NCBI RefSeq assembly: GCF_013002705.1
Contig: NZ_JABEND010000011.1
Location: forward strand, 1-64,000
Length of the DNA stretch: 64,000 nt
DNA from: Nakamurella aerolata
Lineage (GTDB): Bacteria; Actinomycetota; Actinomycetes; Mycobacteriales; Nakamurellaceae
Reading direction: 5' to 3'
This document shows positions 8,635-17,330 of this stretch, one piece after another (the stretch's first letter is position 1; the number at the start of each line of letters is the position of its first letter). Below the pieces are notes generated by a model. It was not told where the DNA came from and made no database searches. It worked only from the letters and a program-made list of their open reading frames with translations. The position numbers were made by a program, and so were the translations under genes.

Positions 8635-9494
8635 CGGGGCGTTCCCGCCGGCTGCTGCAGCGCCGCGATCAGCCGGGCGAACTCGCCCGCCACGGCGTCG
8701 ACGGTGACGTCGCTGTCGCGTTCCAGCAGGACGCCAGGAGGCCAGCCGCCGTACAACGCCAGTAGCTCGCCGAGCAGATCGACCGCCGGGGCAATCATGT
8801 TGTGCCCGTGGGTATCCAGATACAACCCGCTGTCGAACTCGCCCCCCGCGATGTGCACGTACGCCACCGCTGCAAGGGGAAACCGGCGCAGCTCGGCACC
8901 GGCGTCGCCACCGGACGCGGTGGCGCTGGCGAACAGGTTGGCAACGTCCAGCACCAGACGCACGCCGGTGCGCTCCACCAGCTCTGCCAAGTAGTCACCC
9001 TCGGCGAACTCGTTCTCTGGCCATTGCACCAGTGCCGCGATATTCTCGATGGCCAGCGGCACCGGCAGCTGCTCCTGCGCGCGAGTGACGTTGGCGCACA
9101 ACACATCCAAGGAGTCTCGGGTGCGTGGGGGAGGAAGCAGGTGGCCGGCCTCCAACACGTCGCCGTGTATCGGATCCGGCCCGTCGGCGGCTCGCACGAA
9201 CGCCAGGTGCTCGCTGACCAGCGGGCTCGCCAGCTCGGTGGCGAGGTCGGCCAGTCGGCGCAACCGAGTTGAATCGGGAGCATCCGCGCCACCCAACCCC
9301 AGCGTGACGCCGTGCGGCACCACCGGTACCCGGGTGGCGAGATCGAGTAGCTGCGGCGCCAGTGCGCCAGGTCGGTGGTTCTCCGCCACGATCTCGCTGA
9401 ATCCGAGCCGGCCCGCCTCGGCCTGCGCAAGCAGATACTCGGCCAGCGGCGGCCGCCAGGCGACCGCCGCCCCGCGCAGCGAGCTGTGGCTCAT
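8631..9494 (-). CDS. DUF692 multinuclear non-heme iron oxidase (MNIO)
   Basis: Protein of 287 aa, full length for the family, a TIM-barrel related to MbnB and TglH. Candidate metal-binding positions visible in order: H61 (PHGVTLGLGG), H96 (SEHLAF), E150-N151 (AIENIAALV), D183/N186 (LDVANLF), H214 (YVHIAGGE), D228 and H231 (LDTHGHNM), and Glu in LLERD. Members use two or three iron atoms and O2 to remodel cysteine in precursor peptides. It is first in a three-gene operon with overlapping stops and starts. No Shine-Dalgarno precedes the ATG, but a TACTCT box sits 7 nt upstream, so the mRNA is probably leaderless. Confidence 0.92.
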   Translation of the reverse strand: MSHSSLRGAAVAWRPPLAEYLLAQAEAGRLGFSEIVAENHRPGALAPQLLDLATRVPVVPHGVTLGLGGADAPDSTRLRRLADLATELASPLVSEHLAFVRAADGPDPIHGDVLEAGHLLPPPRTRDSLDVLCANVTRAQEQLPVPLAIENIAALVQWPENEFAEGDYLAELVERTGVRLVLDVANLFASATASGGDAGAELRRFPLAAVAYVHIAGGEFDSGLYLDTHGHNMIAPAVDLLGELLALYGGWPPGVLLERDSDVTVDAVAGEFARLIAALQQPAGTPR

Positions 9495-9501
9495 AGCCAG
9501 G

Positions 9502-9507
9502 AGAGTA
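9502..9507 (-). promoter_or_regulatory. -10 box of the MNIO operon (leaderless)
   Basis: TACTCT on the minus strand, 7 nt before the ATG of the MNIO gene, with no ribosome-binding site in between. This fits the TAnnnT pattern of leaderless actinobacterial transcripts. No clear -35 is visible. Confidence 0.45.
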
Positions 9508-9575
9508 GGGCAGCGCCGGGCATCATGGGGCGGTTCGGCCCAGGCAACCTCGGTCGCGAGACCGGCGCTGCATCA

Positions 9576-9619
9576 GCGCGGAAGATCGTGTCCCGTAGTC
9601 GGTGGTCAATCTTCCGCGC
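9576..9619. repeat. Dispersed hairpin repeat, copy A
   Basis: Arms GCGCGGAAGATCGTG and the partly matching GGTCAATCTTCCGCGC enclose a short loop (CCGTAGTCGG-like). The right arm has diverged inside. Same family as the copies near 9941, 10264, 10663, 13520 and 38977. Confidence 0.8.
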
Positions 9620-9940
9620 AGACGCCTGTTTCGCGGAAGCGCCACAGCCGCCACGACCTGGCAGCCGTTGCCGCCCACTCCGCGAGTGAAGTGCACGCTG
9701 AACTTCAGGTGCCTCACCCCGAGCACTCCGCTCGGGCTTCCGCGGAAGCACCGCGGCTGCCAGCTGGCTGCCGTTGTCGCCCACTCCGTGGGTGAAGTGC
9801 ACGCGGAACTTCATGGGCCGGGGCCGGCCGAGAGCTCCGCTGGCGCTTCCATGGAAGCGCCTTCGCGCCCACGGGGACGGCAACCGATGCGTGCGCCGTC
9901 ACCTGGGCTGCGCTATGCGGCGACAGCGCCGTGTCTCAGT

Positions 9941-9980
9941 GCGGAAGATCGTCTCCTGTAGTCGGTGGTCAATCTTCCGC
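9941..9980. repeat. Dispersed hairpin repeat, copy B
   Basis: GCGGAAGATC ... AATCTTCCGC around a central GTAGTCGGTGG. It is preceded, like copies C and D, by a shared GCGCCGTGTCT module. Confidence 0.75.
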
Positions 9981-10263
9981 CCAGACGCCGTACAGAACGG
10001 CTCGAATCTGATCCTTCTCGGCCACCCAGGTTCCGCGGAAGCGTGGCGGACGCCAGCCGTTGCCGCCCACTCCGCGGATGGAGTGCACGCGGAACTTCAT
10101 TGGGCGGGGACGGACGAGCACCCCGCCCGCGCTTCCGCGGAAGCGCCTTCCCGCTCACGGCCACCGCAGCCGATGCGTGCGCCCCGACCTCGCTGCGCTA
10201 CTCGGCGACCTGGGCTGCGCTCGGCGACCTAGCTGCGCTACGCGGCGACCGCGCCGTGTCTGA

Positions 10264-10307
10264 GCGCGGAAGATCGTGCCCGGTAGTCGGTGGCCAATCT
10301 TCCGCGC
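10264..10307. repeat. Dispersed hairpin repeat, copy C
   Basis: GCGCGGAAGATCGTGCC ... CCAATCTTCCGCGC with the same loop core (GTAGTCGGTGG) as copies A and B. Confidence 0.78.
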
Positions 10308-10662
10308 AGACGCCTAGGCTTCCGCGGAAGCGCCGCCGTACAGACCGACTCGAATCTGATCCTTCTCGACCACCCCGTGCTTCCGCGGAAGCGCCGCAGC
10401 CGCACCACCTGTCAGCCATTGGCGCCCACTCCGCAGGCGAAGCGCCAGCGGAACTTCATGTGCCTCGCCCGAGCACCCCGCCCCCGCTTCCGCGGAAGCG
10501 CTTCGCGCTCGCCTTCACGGACGAAGCGCGGTGAGGCTTTCGGCGGCCTGCGCCGGCCGGGCGCTCCGCCCGTGCTTCCGCGGAAGCGCGCCTGCACACT
10601 CGACGCCATCGCGTGGTACCTGTCCAACCGGCTGCGCTGCGAAGCGGCCGCGCCGTGTCTGA

Positions 10663-10705
10663 GCGCGGAAGATCGTGCCCCGTAGACGGTGCACGATCTT
10701 CCGCG
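10663..10705. repeat. Dispersed hairpin repeat, copy D
   Basis: GCGCGGAAGATCGTGC and GCACGATCTTCCGCG are near-perfect arms around CCCGTAGACGGT. This copy has less arm decay than copies A-C. Confidence 0.8.
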
Positions 10706-11034
10706 GGGAAGCAGGTCGGCGAGGCAGTGTGACGGTAGGTGGCCGTCTATCACCAATCTTCCGGCCGGGCGCGGATCAGCGATCCGGATCGCCAGGGACG
10801 AGGATCCGACCCGGAATCACGCGCACGCGAACCTAGCCACGTTGGGGCCGGGTGGGGGTCCTGGCACCGCGTGGTGCCGAGCGCGGACTCGCGACCACGG
10901 CATCCAGGCCGGTACCTGCTTCCGCGGAAGCGCGGCTGGTGGCAAGACACCGGGGCCACGGGCGTGCCCGGGCCGGTCCGTGCTTCCCGGGGGAGCACGA
11001 TGCTCGGTGCCGCCGGGTCAGCGGGTGGGTGGTG

Positions 11035-12177
11035 TCAGCGGGTGGGTGGTGGCTGCTTGTAGTTCGGGTCGTTGACCAGTTGTACCCGCAGCTCCCATGT
11101 CTTGACCGCGGTCTGGGCGGTGCGCTGCAACGGGATATCCCCTTGATCACCGGTGTTCGCCTCCCAGTGCGCGTTCCAGTGCACCACTGCTCGCACCGGC
11201 CAGGTTCCCGACCCGCCGGTGCGTTCCGGGATGGACCGCCACCGGAAGGTGTACCCACACGGCGGAGCCCACGTTTTCGCATCCTCGGGCAGTGTCGCGA
11301 TCGGCGGGGCCGGCTCGCCCGGCCCGGCACAGGAAACGGTCGCCGGGTCGGTGGCGCCCTGGTCCGGGTCGCCCTTGGGTTCGCCCATGGTCCAGTCCAC
11401 CGATTCCAGCCGGGTGGTCATCGTGACGGTCACTCCGCGGAAGGTCAACGAGGCGGTCTGGGCACCGGGATCGTTCACCGACAACCACTGCGGGACCTTC
11501 ACGATGATCTCGTCCCACTTCATCGGCCCGATACTGATCTGCTGCTGCGGCACCTGCTGCTGCAGATCCTTGAACAACTGATACGCCAACACCCGCGGAT
11601 CCGGCGGCGGCGGTGGTGGTGGGGCTGGTGCACGCCGCGCCGGCTGACCCGGCACCACCGGCTCGGCATACGGCAGAAACGTGTAACCCGCCGTCTGCCA
11701 GTCGACTAGTTTGTTGGTGTCGAACGTCAACGCAACCTTGCAGTCCATCCGATACAGATCGCCCTTACCGGCTGTGCCTTGCACCTTGTACCGGGCGAGA
11801 TCTGCGGGTGTCCGAGTGGGGACATAGCTGAGATCGCAACCATCGTCGCGGCTCGGTTCGCTATCGGACTCGGCTGTCGAGTCGTTTGTAGTTGCTCCGA
11901 CATCTGTTGTGCTGCTGGAATCACTCTCGGTCTCGTCGCCGAACAATGGTACGCCGGCAGAAAGGTCGTATTCGCGCGGCGTGGGTGGCGGCTCGACGAC
12001 GGTTTGACCGTTGATCGTGATGTCAACTTCGGCCTTGCCGAATGCTCCATTATCCTCGATGTCCACCGTCTCCTCGGGTTTCGGCTCGGTGCCAGGTTTG
12101 GCATTCGCAGCAGGCAGCGGAGAGGCGATCGCAGTCGCGAGTGCCAGGGCGATGGCCGCTGTAGTCAGCGCTCGCAC
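11035..12177 (-). CDS. Secreted protein of unknown function
   Basis: Protein of 380 aa; GTG start with AGGGG 5-8 nt upstream, overlapping the end of the lipoprotein gene by 13 bp, so the two form an operon. Residues 1-26 are a clear Sec signal peptide ending ANA. An acidic, low-complexity region follows, then a Pro/Gln-rich linker (RRAPAPPPPPPPDPRV). The conserved-looking C-terminal domain (IGPMKWDEIIVKVPQWL, CGYTFRWRSIPERTGGSGTW, TWELRVQLVNDPNY) is probably beta-rich. Similar signal-peptide proteins beside a lipoprotein occur in other actinobacteria, but I know no function. No catalytic motif is visible. Confidence 0.8.
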   Translation of the reverse strand: MRALTTAAIALALATAIASPLPAANAKPGTEPKPEETVDIEDNGAFGKAEVDITINGQTVVEPPPTPREYDLSAGVPLFGDETESDSSSTTDVGATTNDSTAESDSEPSRDDGCDLSYVPTRTPADLARYKVQGTAGKGDLYRMDCKVALTFDTNKLVDWQTAGYTFLPYAEPVVPGQPARRAPAPPPPPPPDPRVLAYQLFKDLQQQVPQQQISIGPMKWDEIIVKVPQWLSVNDPGAQTASLTFRGVTVTMTTRLESVDWTMGEPKGDPDQGATDPATVSCAGPGEPAPPIATLPEDAKTWAPPCGYTFRWRSIPERTGGSGTWPVRAVVHWNAHWEANTGDQGDIPLQRTAQTAVKTWELRVQLVNDPNYKQPPPTR

Positions 12178-13127
12178 GATAGGCCCCTGTTCGTTATGGC
12201 GCTTATCTTCCAGGTATCGCCTTCTCGATGAGCGTACGCCCGGACGACAAATTCGTCCGACTTGCTGTTGATGTGAGTCTGCCGTGCTTTCGTGTCGACG
12301 TATCCGAACTTTGATTGATCTATGCAGTCCGTGAACGAAACATCGGGGCGGTCGCCAATCTCTGCACGCCAGTAGATCCGGTGGGAGACTGATCCGACGT
12401 TCCGCAGTCCTTGTTTTTGAGACTCTTGGGTGCCCAGAGAGTAATAGTCGAGCGCCTTGTTTATGGTGAACTGAGAAAAAGTTGAACGGATTTTGTCCGG
12501 CGGAATTTTGTCGAACGTCTCGTACAGGTGCCAGGTGTTCAGCCAGGCGGTTTCGATTTCGCGGCGGTTTTTCGCTTCGGTGTCGGAGATCGGCTCGTCG
12601 GGTGCTACCAGGGTGACCTTCTCACCGCCCGGCCCGGTGGTCTGGACGTCCGACAGCTTGGCCGTGCTTGAGGTGCTCGCTGGCCCGGTGGTCGTTCCTG
12701 CGGTCGGGCCGGTGCCTGTTCCGGTCGATGGGGCGCTGCTGGAACCAGAACCAGAACCAGAACCAGAACCGGACCCAGAGCCGATGCCGGGCCGGCTGGG
12801 TGAGCGTGGGGTTCCGGTCGAACGCGTGCTGCTGGATTCGGCTATCGAGCCGGGCGCCGAATCGGATGCGGCTGGAGGATTGCCTGCGGGGGGATTGTTG
12901 CTGTGATCGGTGGGGTCGGCGGACAGGCCGGGGCCGGGGATGCCTCCGCCGAGTCCGGAGCTCATGGTGGCGAACGTCGGGGTGGTGTTGGCGCTTGGCG
13001 AGTTGCTGGTGCAGCCGGCGGCGAGGGACAACACGACGACCGCGCCGACCACGGCCGCCCGGCGGCGGGGCCGCCCACCGCGACCGTCACCGACACCCCT
13101 GCCGCGCGAACCTCTGAGACCGACCAC
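12165..13127 (-). CDS. Lipoprotein with SG-repeat linker
   Basis: About 320 aa from a GTG at 13127. The frame is open to an earlier start at 13295, but the upstream text is repetitive, and 13127 gives a normal Arg-rich n-region before the hydrophobic stretch and lipobox LSLAAGC. After the lipid Cys comes a long Ser/Gly/Thr/Pro spacer, including a run of seven SG dipeptides encoded by a CCAGAA-type hexamer repeat near 12740-12775. The C-terminal domain (NRREIETAWLNTWHLYETFD, SHRIYWRAEIGDRPDVSFTD, YAHREGDTWKISAI) resembles small cone-shaped NTF2-like extracytoplasmic domains. It is upstream of, and overlaps, the secreted-protein gene. Function unknown. Confidence 0.75.
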   Translation of the reverse strand: MVGLRGSRGRGVGDGRGGRPRRRAAVVGAVVVLSLAAGCTSNSPSANTTPTFATMSSGLGGGIPGPGLSADPTDHSNNPPAGNPPAASDSAPGSIAESSSTRSTGTPRSPSRPGIGSGSGSGSGSGSGSSSAPSTGTGTGPTAGTTTGPASTSSTAKLSDVQTTGPGGEKVTLVAPDEPISDTEAKNRREIETAWLNTWHLYETFDKIPPDKIRSTFSQFTINKALDYYSLGTQESQKQGLRNVGSVSHRIYWRAEIGDRPDVSFTDCIDQSKFGYVDTKARQTHINSKSDEFVVRAYAHREGDTWKISAITNRGLSCER

Positions 13128-13519
13128 CCCGACGCCTGCGCCCTTGGTGCCTGCGCCCTTGATGCGTGCGCCTGTGATGCGTGTGCCCCTGATGGTGTGT
13201 GGTGGTAGCACTGCGAACCCCGTTCCGACCGACCGACCTGCCCGGACACTCCCCGAAGCAGGGGAGCGCCTGGAAGCAGCAGATCCTGACAACAACAGAC
13301 AGTGTGGGGGCCGTCAACCCCTCGACGCCGGACTTGTACACAACCGGCAGGTCACTGACCTGCGCAGAAACCAACGCCTCGGCTCTGCCTCCGCCACCCG
13401 CACCGGGGTGTCCACTCAGCCGCCGGACAAGCGCCGCCGGACCAGCACGGGTAGCAGCAGGGCCTCCGATCGGACAGCGGTGCCCGGTGCCACCTCGCCG
13501 GCGGTCCACCCCTGCGCTT

Positions 13520-13563
13520 GCGTGGAAGATCGTGCCCCAAAGTCGGTGCACGATCTTCCGCGC
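13520..13563. repeat. Dispersed hairpin repeat, copy E
   Basis: GCGTGGAAGATCGTGC and GCACGATCTTCCGCGC form a 16-bp stem with one mismatch around CCCAAAGTCGGT. It is outside the main repeat block, in the gap upstream of ftsZ. Confidence 0.85.
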
Positions 13564-13660
13564 TGTGACACTGCCGTCCCAGCAGTGGCGCGAAACCTGC
13601 CCCAACAAGCCCGCCCCAAAACGCCGCCTCAACAACGCCACCGGCGACCGCGGCGGCCGG

Positions 13661-13745
13661 CAACCGCGGCCGCCGACAACCGCGGCCGCCGGCAACCGCG
13701 GCTGCTACCGGCAGCCGGACGGTTGCCCGCAGCCGGACGGTTGCC
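13661..13745. repeat. Short tandem repeats upstream of ftsZ
   Basis: Three 16-bp units of CAACCGCGGCCGCCGA type (13661-13708), the last diverged, followed by two units containing GCAGCCGGACGGTTGCC (to 13745). The whole 13128-14051 gap has no recognisable gene. In particular no FtsQ-like frame is present. Confidence 0.7.
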
Positions 13746-13897
13746 GGCCACCCCAAGGGCCCGGCGCCCCGAGTCGAAGGTCGGGTCAACGGAAAGGGAA
13801 AGAACACCAGAATGCTGGCGGTCAAGTATTTCGCGGCCACCCGGCGCGTCATCCACGCTCCGACGACGCCCACCCCTACCTTCATATCCAGCACTAG

Positions 13898-13930
13898 TTG
13901 ACATAACTATAAGGGTCTGGTTGAGGTTGA
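13898..13930 (+). promoter_or_regulatory. Candidate ftsZ upstream control element
   Basis: TTGACATAACTATAAGGG followed by TTGAGGTTGAGGG. TTGACA matches a -35 hexamer, and TAACTAT or CTATAAG could be part of an overlapping -10. The composition is abruptly AT-rich against its surroundings and resembles the conserved stretch seen before ftsZ in other actinobacteria. No mapped start supports it here. Confidence 0.4.
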
Positions 13931-14051
13931 GGGTTCGCCACGCGGGGAAGCGCAGCGGGTTTCTCAGCAGCAAAGACCGGGCCACCAGCACGCAGGCAGC
14001 AGGCAAGCAGGCCAACACCAAACAGGCCACACAAGGAAGGTCCCGGTCATC

Positions 14052-15317
14052 ATGACGCCTCCGCACAACTACCTCGCCGTCATCAAGGTCGTCGGCATCG
14101 GCGGCGGCGGCGTCAATGCCGTCAACCGCATGATCGAGGTGGGGCTCCGCGGCGTGGAGTTCATTGCGATCAACACCGACGCCCAGGCGCTGCTGATGAG
14201 CGACGCCGACGTCAAGCTCGACGTCGGCCGCGACCTCACCCGCGGCCTCGGCGCCGGCGCCAACCCCGAGGTCGGCCGCAAGGCCGCCGAAGACCACCGC
14301 GCCGACATCGAGGACGCGCTCAAGGGTGCCGACATGGTGTTCGTCACCGCCGGCGAGGGCGGCGGCACCGGCACCGGCGGGGCGCCCGTGGTGGCCAGCA
14401 TCGCGAAAAGCCTTGGCGCGCTGACCATCGGCGTCGTCACCCGACCGTTCACCTTCGAGGGCCGGCGCCGCGGCGGCCAGGCCGAGGACGGCATCAAAGA
14501 ACTCCGCAACGAGTGCGACACCCTGATCGTCATCCCCAACGACAGGCTGCTGCAGCTCGGCGACCAGGGCGTCAGCCTGATGGACGCCTTCCGCTCCGCC
14601 GACGAGGTGCTGCTCAACGGTGTTCAGGGCATCACCGACCTGATCACCACACCCGGCCTGATCAACGTCGACTTCGCCGACGTCAAGAGCGTGATGGAGG
14701 GCGCCGGCACCGCGCTGATGGGTATCGGTTCCGCGCGTGGCGAGGGCCGCGCCGTCGACGCCGCACAGAAGGCCGTCAACTCGCCGCTGCTCGAGGCCAG
14801 CATGGACGGCGCGCACGGCGTGCTGCTGTCCATCGCCGGCGGCTCCGACCTCGGCCTTTTCGAGATCAACGAGGCCGCATCGCTGGTGCAGCAGGCCGCG
14901 CACGAAGAGGCGAACATCATCTTCGGCACCGTCATCGACGACTCGCTGGGCGACGAGGTGCGGGTCACCGTGATCGCCGCCGGTTTCGACTCGACACCGT
15001 CGACGCTGCCGCCGCAAAGATCGGAACACCGGGGCGGTGCGGAAGCAGGGCAGGGACGTGGCCCGATCGCCGACGCCAGCGCCGGCCAGGTCCGCCAGCA
15101 ACAGCAGCGGGACCCGCTGAACGCCTACACCAACGGCGGAAACCGCAACGGCGGCAACCCGAATGGCGCTCACCCGCAGGGCCAGCAGCCCGCCCAACAG
15201 GGTCAGGCCGGGGCCGCGCCGTACACCCCGCCGACGCCGCCGGCCACCCCGCCGCAACGCCAGGGCGCCGACATGCCGGACGACGATGTCGACGTCCCGC
15301 CGTTCATGAAGCGCTGA
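14052..15317 (+). CDS. ftsZ: Cell division GTPase FtsZ
   Basis: Protein of 421 aa; ATG preceded by AAGGAAGG. It is the tubulin-like GTPase that polymerises into the Z ring at midcell. Visible features are [17 protein letters not shown], the tubulin signature [11 protein letters not shown], the T7-loop region [11 protein letters not shown], a Gln/Asn/Pro-rich spacer from ~325 and the C-terminal peptide [10 protein letters not shown], which binds SepF in actinobacteria. pgeF and sepF follow. Upstream, ftsQ and the mur genes that normally precede it are replaced by repeats and an opposing lipoprotein operon, so it must have its own promoter. Confidence 0.98.
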   Translation: MTPPHNYLAVIKVVGIGGGGVNAVNRMIEVGLRGVEFIAINTDAQALLMSDADVKLDVGRDLTRGLGAGANPEVGRKAAEDHRADIEDALKGADMVFVTAGEGGGTGTGGAPVVASIAKSLGALTIGVVTRPFTFEGRRRGGQAEDGIKELRNECDTLIVIPNDRLLQLGDQGVSLMDAFRSADEVLLNGVQGITDLITTPGLINVDFADVKSVMEGAGTALMGIGSARGEGRAVDAAQKAVNSPLLEASMDGAHGVLLSIAGGSDLGLFEINEAASLVQQAAHEEANIIFGTVIDDSLGDEVRVTVIAAGFDSTPSTLPPQRSEHRGGAEAGQGRGPIADASAGQVRQQQQRDPLNAYTNGGNRNGGNPNGAHPQGQQPAQQGQAGAAPYTPPTPPATPPQRQGADMPDDDVDVPPFMKR

Positions 15318-15401
15318 CCTCACACGCCGACCACGCCGAGGATGCCGAGCACGCAACAGTTCACCCCGGCGGGTAACAATGGCCAGCATGGGCGGAAACG
15401 G

Positions 15402-16178
15402 ATGACCGACACGGCCGGGGACGCAGGCACCGGCACCACCGGCACCGAAGTCGATCCGCGCCCGCGCCGGGTCCGGCGGATCGTCACCACCCGAGCCGGC
15501 GGGGTGTCGCAGCAGCCGTACGACAGTTTCAACCTCGGCGGCGGCGTCGGCGACGACCCGGAGGCGGTGCAGACCAACCGCACCCGGCTGGCCATCGCCG
15601 CCGGGCTCACCCCGGACCGGCTGGTCTTCATGCAGCAGGTGCATGGCACCAGGGTGGTGCCGGTCGACCGACCCGGCCCGCTACCTGGCACCGACGGCAT
15701 CGTCACCGACCGGGCCGACCTCGGGCTTGTCGTCCTGGTGGCCGATTGTGTCCCGATTCTGGCCGTGGACCCGGCCGCCGGCATCATCGGTGCCGCGCAC
15801 GCCGGCCGCCGCGGCGCCGCGGATGGCATTGCGCTGGAACTGATCTCGGCGATGCGTGACCTAGGCGCCGACCCGCGCGCCATCGATGTGCTGCTGGGAC
15901 CGGCAATTTGCGGCCGCTGTTACGAGGTGCCGGCCGACATGCAGGCCGACGTGGAACGGGTGCTGCCCGGCAGCGCCGTCGACACCGACTCGGGCACACC
16001 GGGTTTGGATCTGCGCCGGGGCCTTGCCAGGCAACTGCAGGACGCCGGGGTCGGCGCGGTCGCGGTCGATCCACGTTGCACCCGTGAGGATTCCGCGCTC
16101 TACAGCCACCGCCGCGCCACCGCCGCCGGTGCCACCACCGGTCGGCTCGCCGGCCTGGTCTGGATGCCCAGTCGGTAA
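15402..16178 (+). CDS. pgeF: Peptidoglycan editing factor PgeF (YfiH, DUF152)
   Basis: About 258 aa from ATG 15402, which has GGGCGGA 5 nt upstream; an in-frame ATG at 15342 is possible. It is a laccase-fold (cytokine-like, Cu/Zn-binding) cytosolic enzyme thought to remove Ser-containing muropeptide errors. Family landmarks: RAGGVSQQPYDSFNLG, MQQVHGT, ADCVPILAVDPAAG, AAHAGRRG (usual W replaced by R), GPAICGRCYEV and a C-terminal R-x-G type end. In most actinobacteria a YggS/PLP protein gene sits between pgeF and sepF. It is missing here. Confidence 0.93.
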   Translation: MTDTAGDAGTGTTGTEVDPRPRRVRRIVTTRAGGVSQQPYDSFNLGGGVGDDPEAVQTNRTRLAIAAGLTPDRLVFMQQVHGTRVVPVDRPGPLPGTDGIVTDRADLGLVVLVADCVPILAVDPAAGIIGAAHAGRRGAADGIALELISAMRDLGADPRAIDVLLGPAICGRCYEVPADMQADVERVLPGSAVDTDSGTPGLDLRRGLARQLQDAGVGAVAVDPRCTREDSALYSHRRATAAGATTGRLAGLVWMPSR

Positions 16179-16444
16179 GTCGCCCAGCGCGACTGGACCG
16201 CAGCGCGCCGCCGGCTGGGCAGCAGCGCGCCAACGGCTGGACCGCCGGGCGACCGTTGCGCGCCCAATGGTTGGGCAGCCGCGCGCCAACGGCTGGATCG
16301 TTGGCTGGCCACCTGCTGCACAGCCGCATCCCAACCAGCACAGCGCAAATGCACACGGTGACGCTGCGTGTCGCAGCCCGATCACCCGGCGGTCGCGGAT
16401 TAGCGTGAGTCACACCAGCCACAGCCGGACCCGAAGGGAACACG
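16179..16444. repeat. Short direct repeats between pgeF and sepF
   Basis: A 266-bp gap with copies of a GCGCGCCAACGGCTGG-type motif near 16223 and 16280 and related fragments. No gene is visible. The usual yggS gene would be expected at this site. Confidence 0.5.
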
Positions 16445-17302
16445 ATGAGCACGTTGCGCAAGATGGGGGCTTTCCTCGGGCTGGTCCCGGACGACGCCCG
16501 CTACGGCGGCGACCGCGCTCGGGACAACGGCGGCGACGCCGACGGCTACGACCAGCATTCCGATTACGCGGCAGCGGATTACAGCGCATCGGACTACCGG
16601 GCACAGGGCTACGACGCGCACGACTACACCGCCGAGTACGACGATGCCGGCGACTACCGCGGCACCGGCTACGGCACTTCCCGTGACGCTGACAACTACG
16701 GCGACTACCGCGACGGTGTCGACGGTCACGGTTCCGGTCGGGCCGACTCGACCTACTCGCGCAGCCGCTACGGCAGCGACGGCGACACCGCCGACGACTA
16801 CCAGTACGGATCTTCCGACTCCTACCGCTACACCGACGCCGGCTACCGAGATGCCAACGGGGACACCGCGATCGACGACGCCGCCGCACCGGTGTCACGC
16901 CGCGCCGACCCCCAGCCGGCGGGCAGCACCGCAACATTGTCGGCCAGGTCCGACCGCCGCGACGCCGGCCGCGATGCCGGCCGCAGTACCGACCGCGGCG
17001 CCGGCGATCAGGACTTCCGCACCCAGGGTGCGCTGGCGGTGCAGCCGGAGCCGTACCAGCACCCGGTCGCCGAGACCGCGAGCAAACCGGTCACCGTCAC
17101 GCTGACCGGGTTCGCCGACGCCCGCCAGGTCGGCGAGACCTACCGCGACGGCACCGCGGTGATTCTGGACATGACCGATCTGACCGACGCCGAAGCCCGC
17201 CGGATGGTCGATTTCGCCGCCGGTCTCGCGTTCGCCGTGCACGGCAGCATCGACAAGGTCACCACCAAGGTGTTCATGCTGCACCCACCCGCCGCGTCGT
17301 GA
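16445..17302 (+). CDS. sepF: Cell division protein SepF
   Basis: Protein of 285 aa; ATG with AAGGGAAC upstream. The N-terminal amphipathic helix MSTLRKMGAFLGLVPDD targets the membrane. The C-terminal SepF domain (~205-285: KPVTVTLTGFADARQVGETY, AVILDMTDLTDAEARRMVDF) binds the FtsZ C-terminus. Between them is an unusually long disordered linker of about 180 residues, full of Tyr-Asp pairs (SDYAAADYSASDYRAQGYD) and then Ser/Arg/Asp. It anchors FtsZ to the membrane in bacteria lacking FtsA. Confidence 0.95.
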   Translation: MSTLRKMGAFLGLVPDDARYGGDRARDNGGDADGYDQHSDYAAADYSASDYRAQGYDAHDYTAEYDDAGDYRGTGYGTSRDADNYGDYRDGVDGHGSGRADSTYSRSRYGSDGDTADDYQYGSSDSYRYTDAGYRDANGDTAIDDAAAPVSRRADPQPAGSTATLSARSDRRDAGRDAGRSTDRGAGDQDFRTQGALAVQPEPYQHPVAETASKPVTVTLTGFADARQVGETYRDGTAVILDMTDLTDAEARRMVDFAAGLAFAVHGSIDKVTTKVFMLHPPAAS

Positions 17303-17330
17303 ACCGGCCGGGCCGCGCTAGCGTCCCGGA

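Larger units (their letters stand above)
9628..10931. repeat. Composite palindrome-rich repeat block
   Basis: Most of the 1.5-kb gap between the MNIO gene and the secreted-protein gene is repetitive and non-coding. The core is the perfect palindrome GCTTCCGCGGAAGC or a slightly shortened form, at 9736, 10030, 10131, 10318, 10379, 10486, 10574 and 10918, plus a CATG-centred variant at 9843. A second segment (GCCGTTGCCGCCCACTCCGC, then GTGCACGCGGAACTTCAT) recurs near 9667, 9768, 10052 and 10414. A third (CTCGAATCTGATCCTTCTCG) occurs near 10001 and 10349. The order of modules suggests amplification of a unit of roughly 100 bp. Open frames here have no family resemblance. From 10706 to 11034 only the last palindrome is recognisable. 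Confidence 0.85.

Noticed and set aside
9576-10931. Palindrome block considered as a CRISPR array
   Set aside because: Repeats are unevenly spaced, of several kinds and self-palindromic, spacers are themselves repeated, and there are no cas genes.
12910-14055. 381-aa + strand frame upstream of ftsZ, possible ftsQ
   Set aside because: It crosses the lipoprotein gene antisense and repeats; no POTRA/FtsQ text, only Arg/Pro-rich noise.
13629-15644. Long minus-strand open frame (671 aa) opposite ftsZ
   Set aside because: Antisense shadow of ftsZ caused by high GC; the + strand has unmistakable FtsZ motifs.
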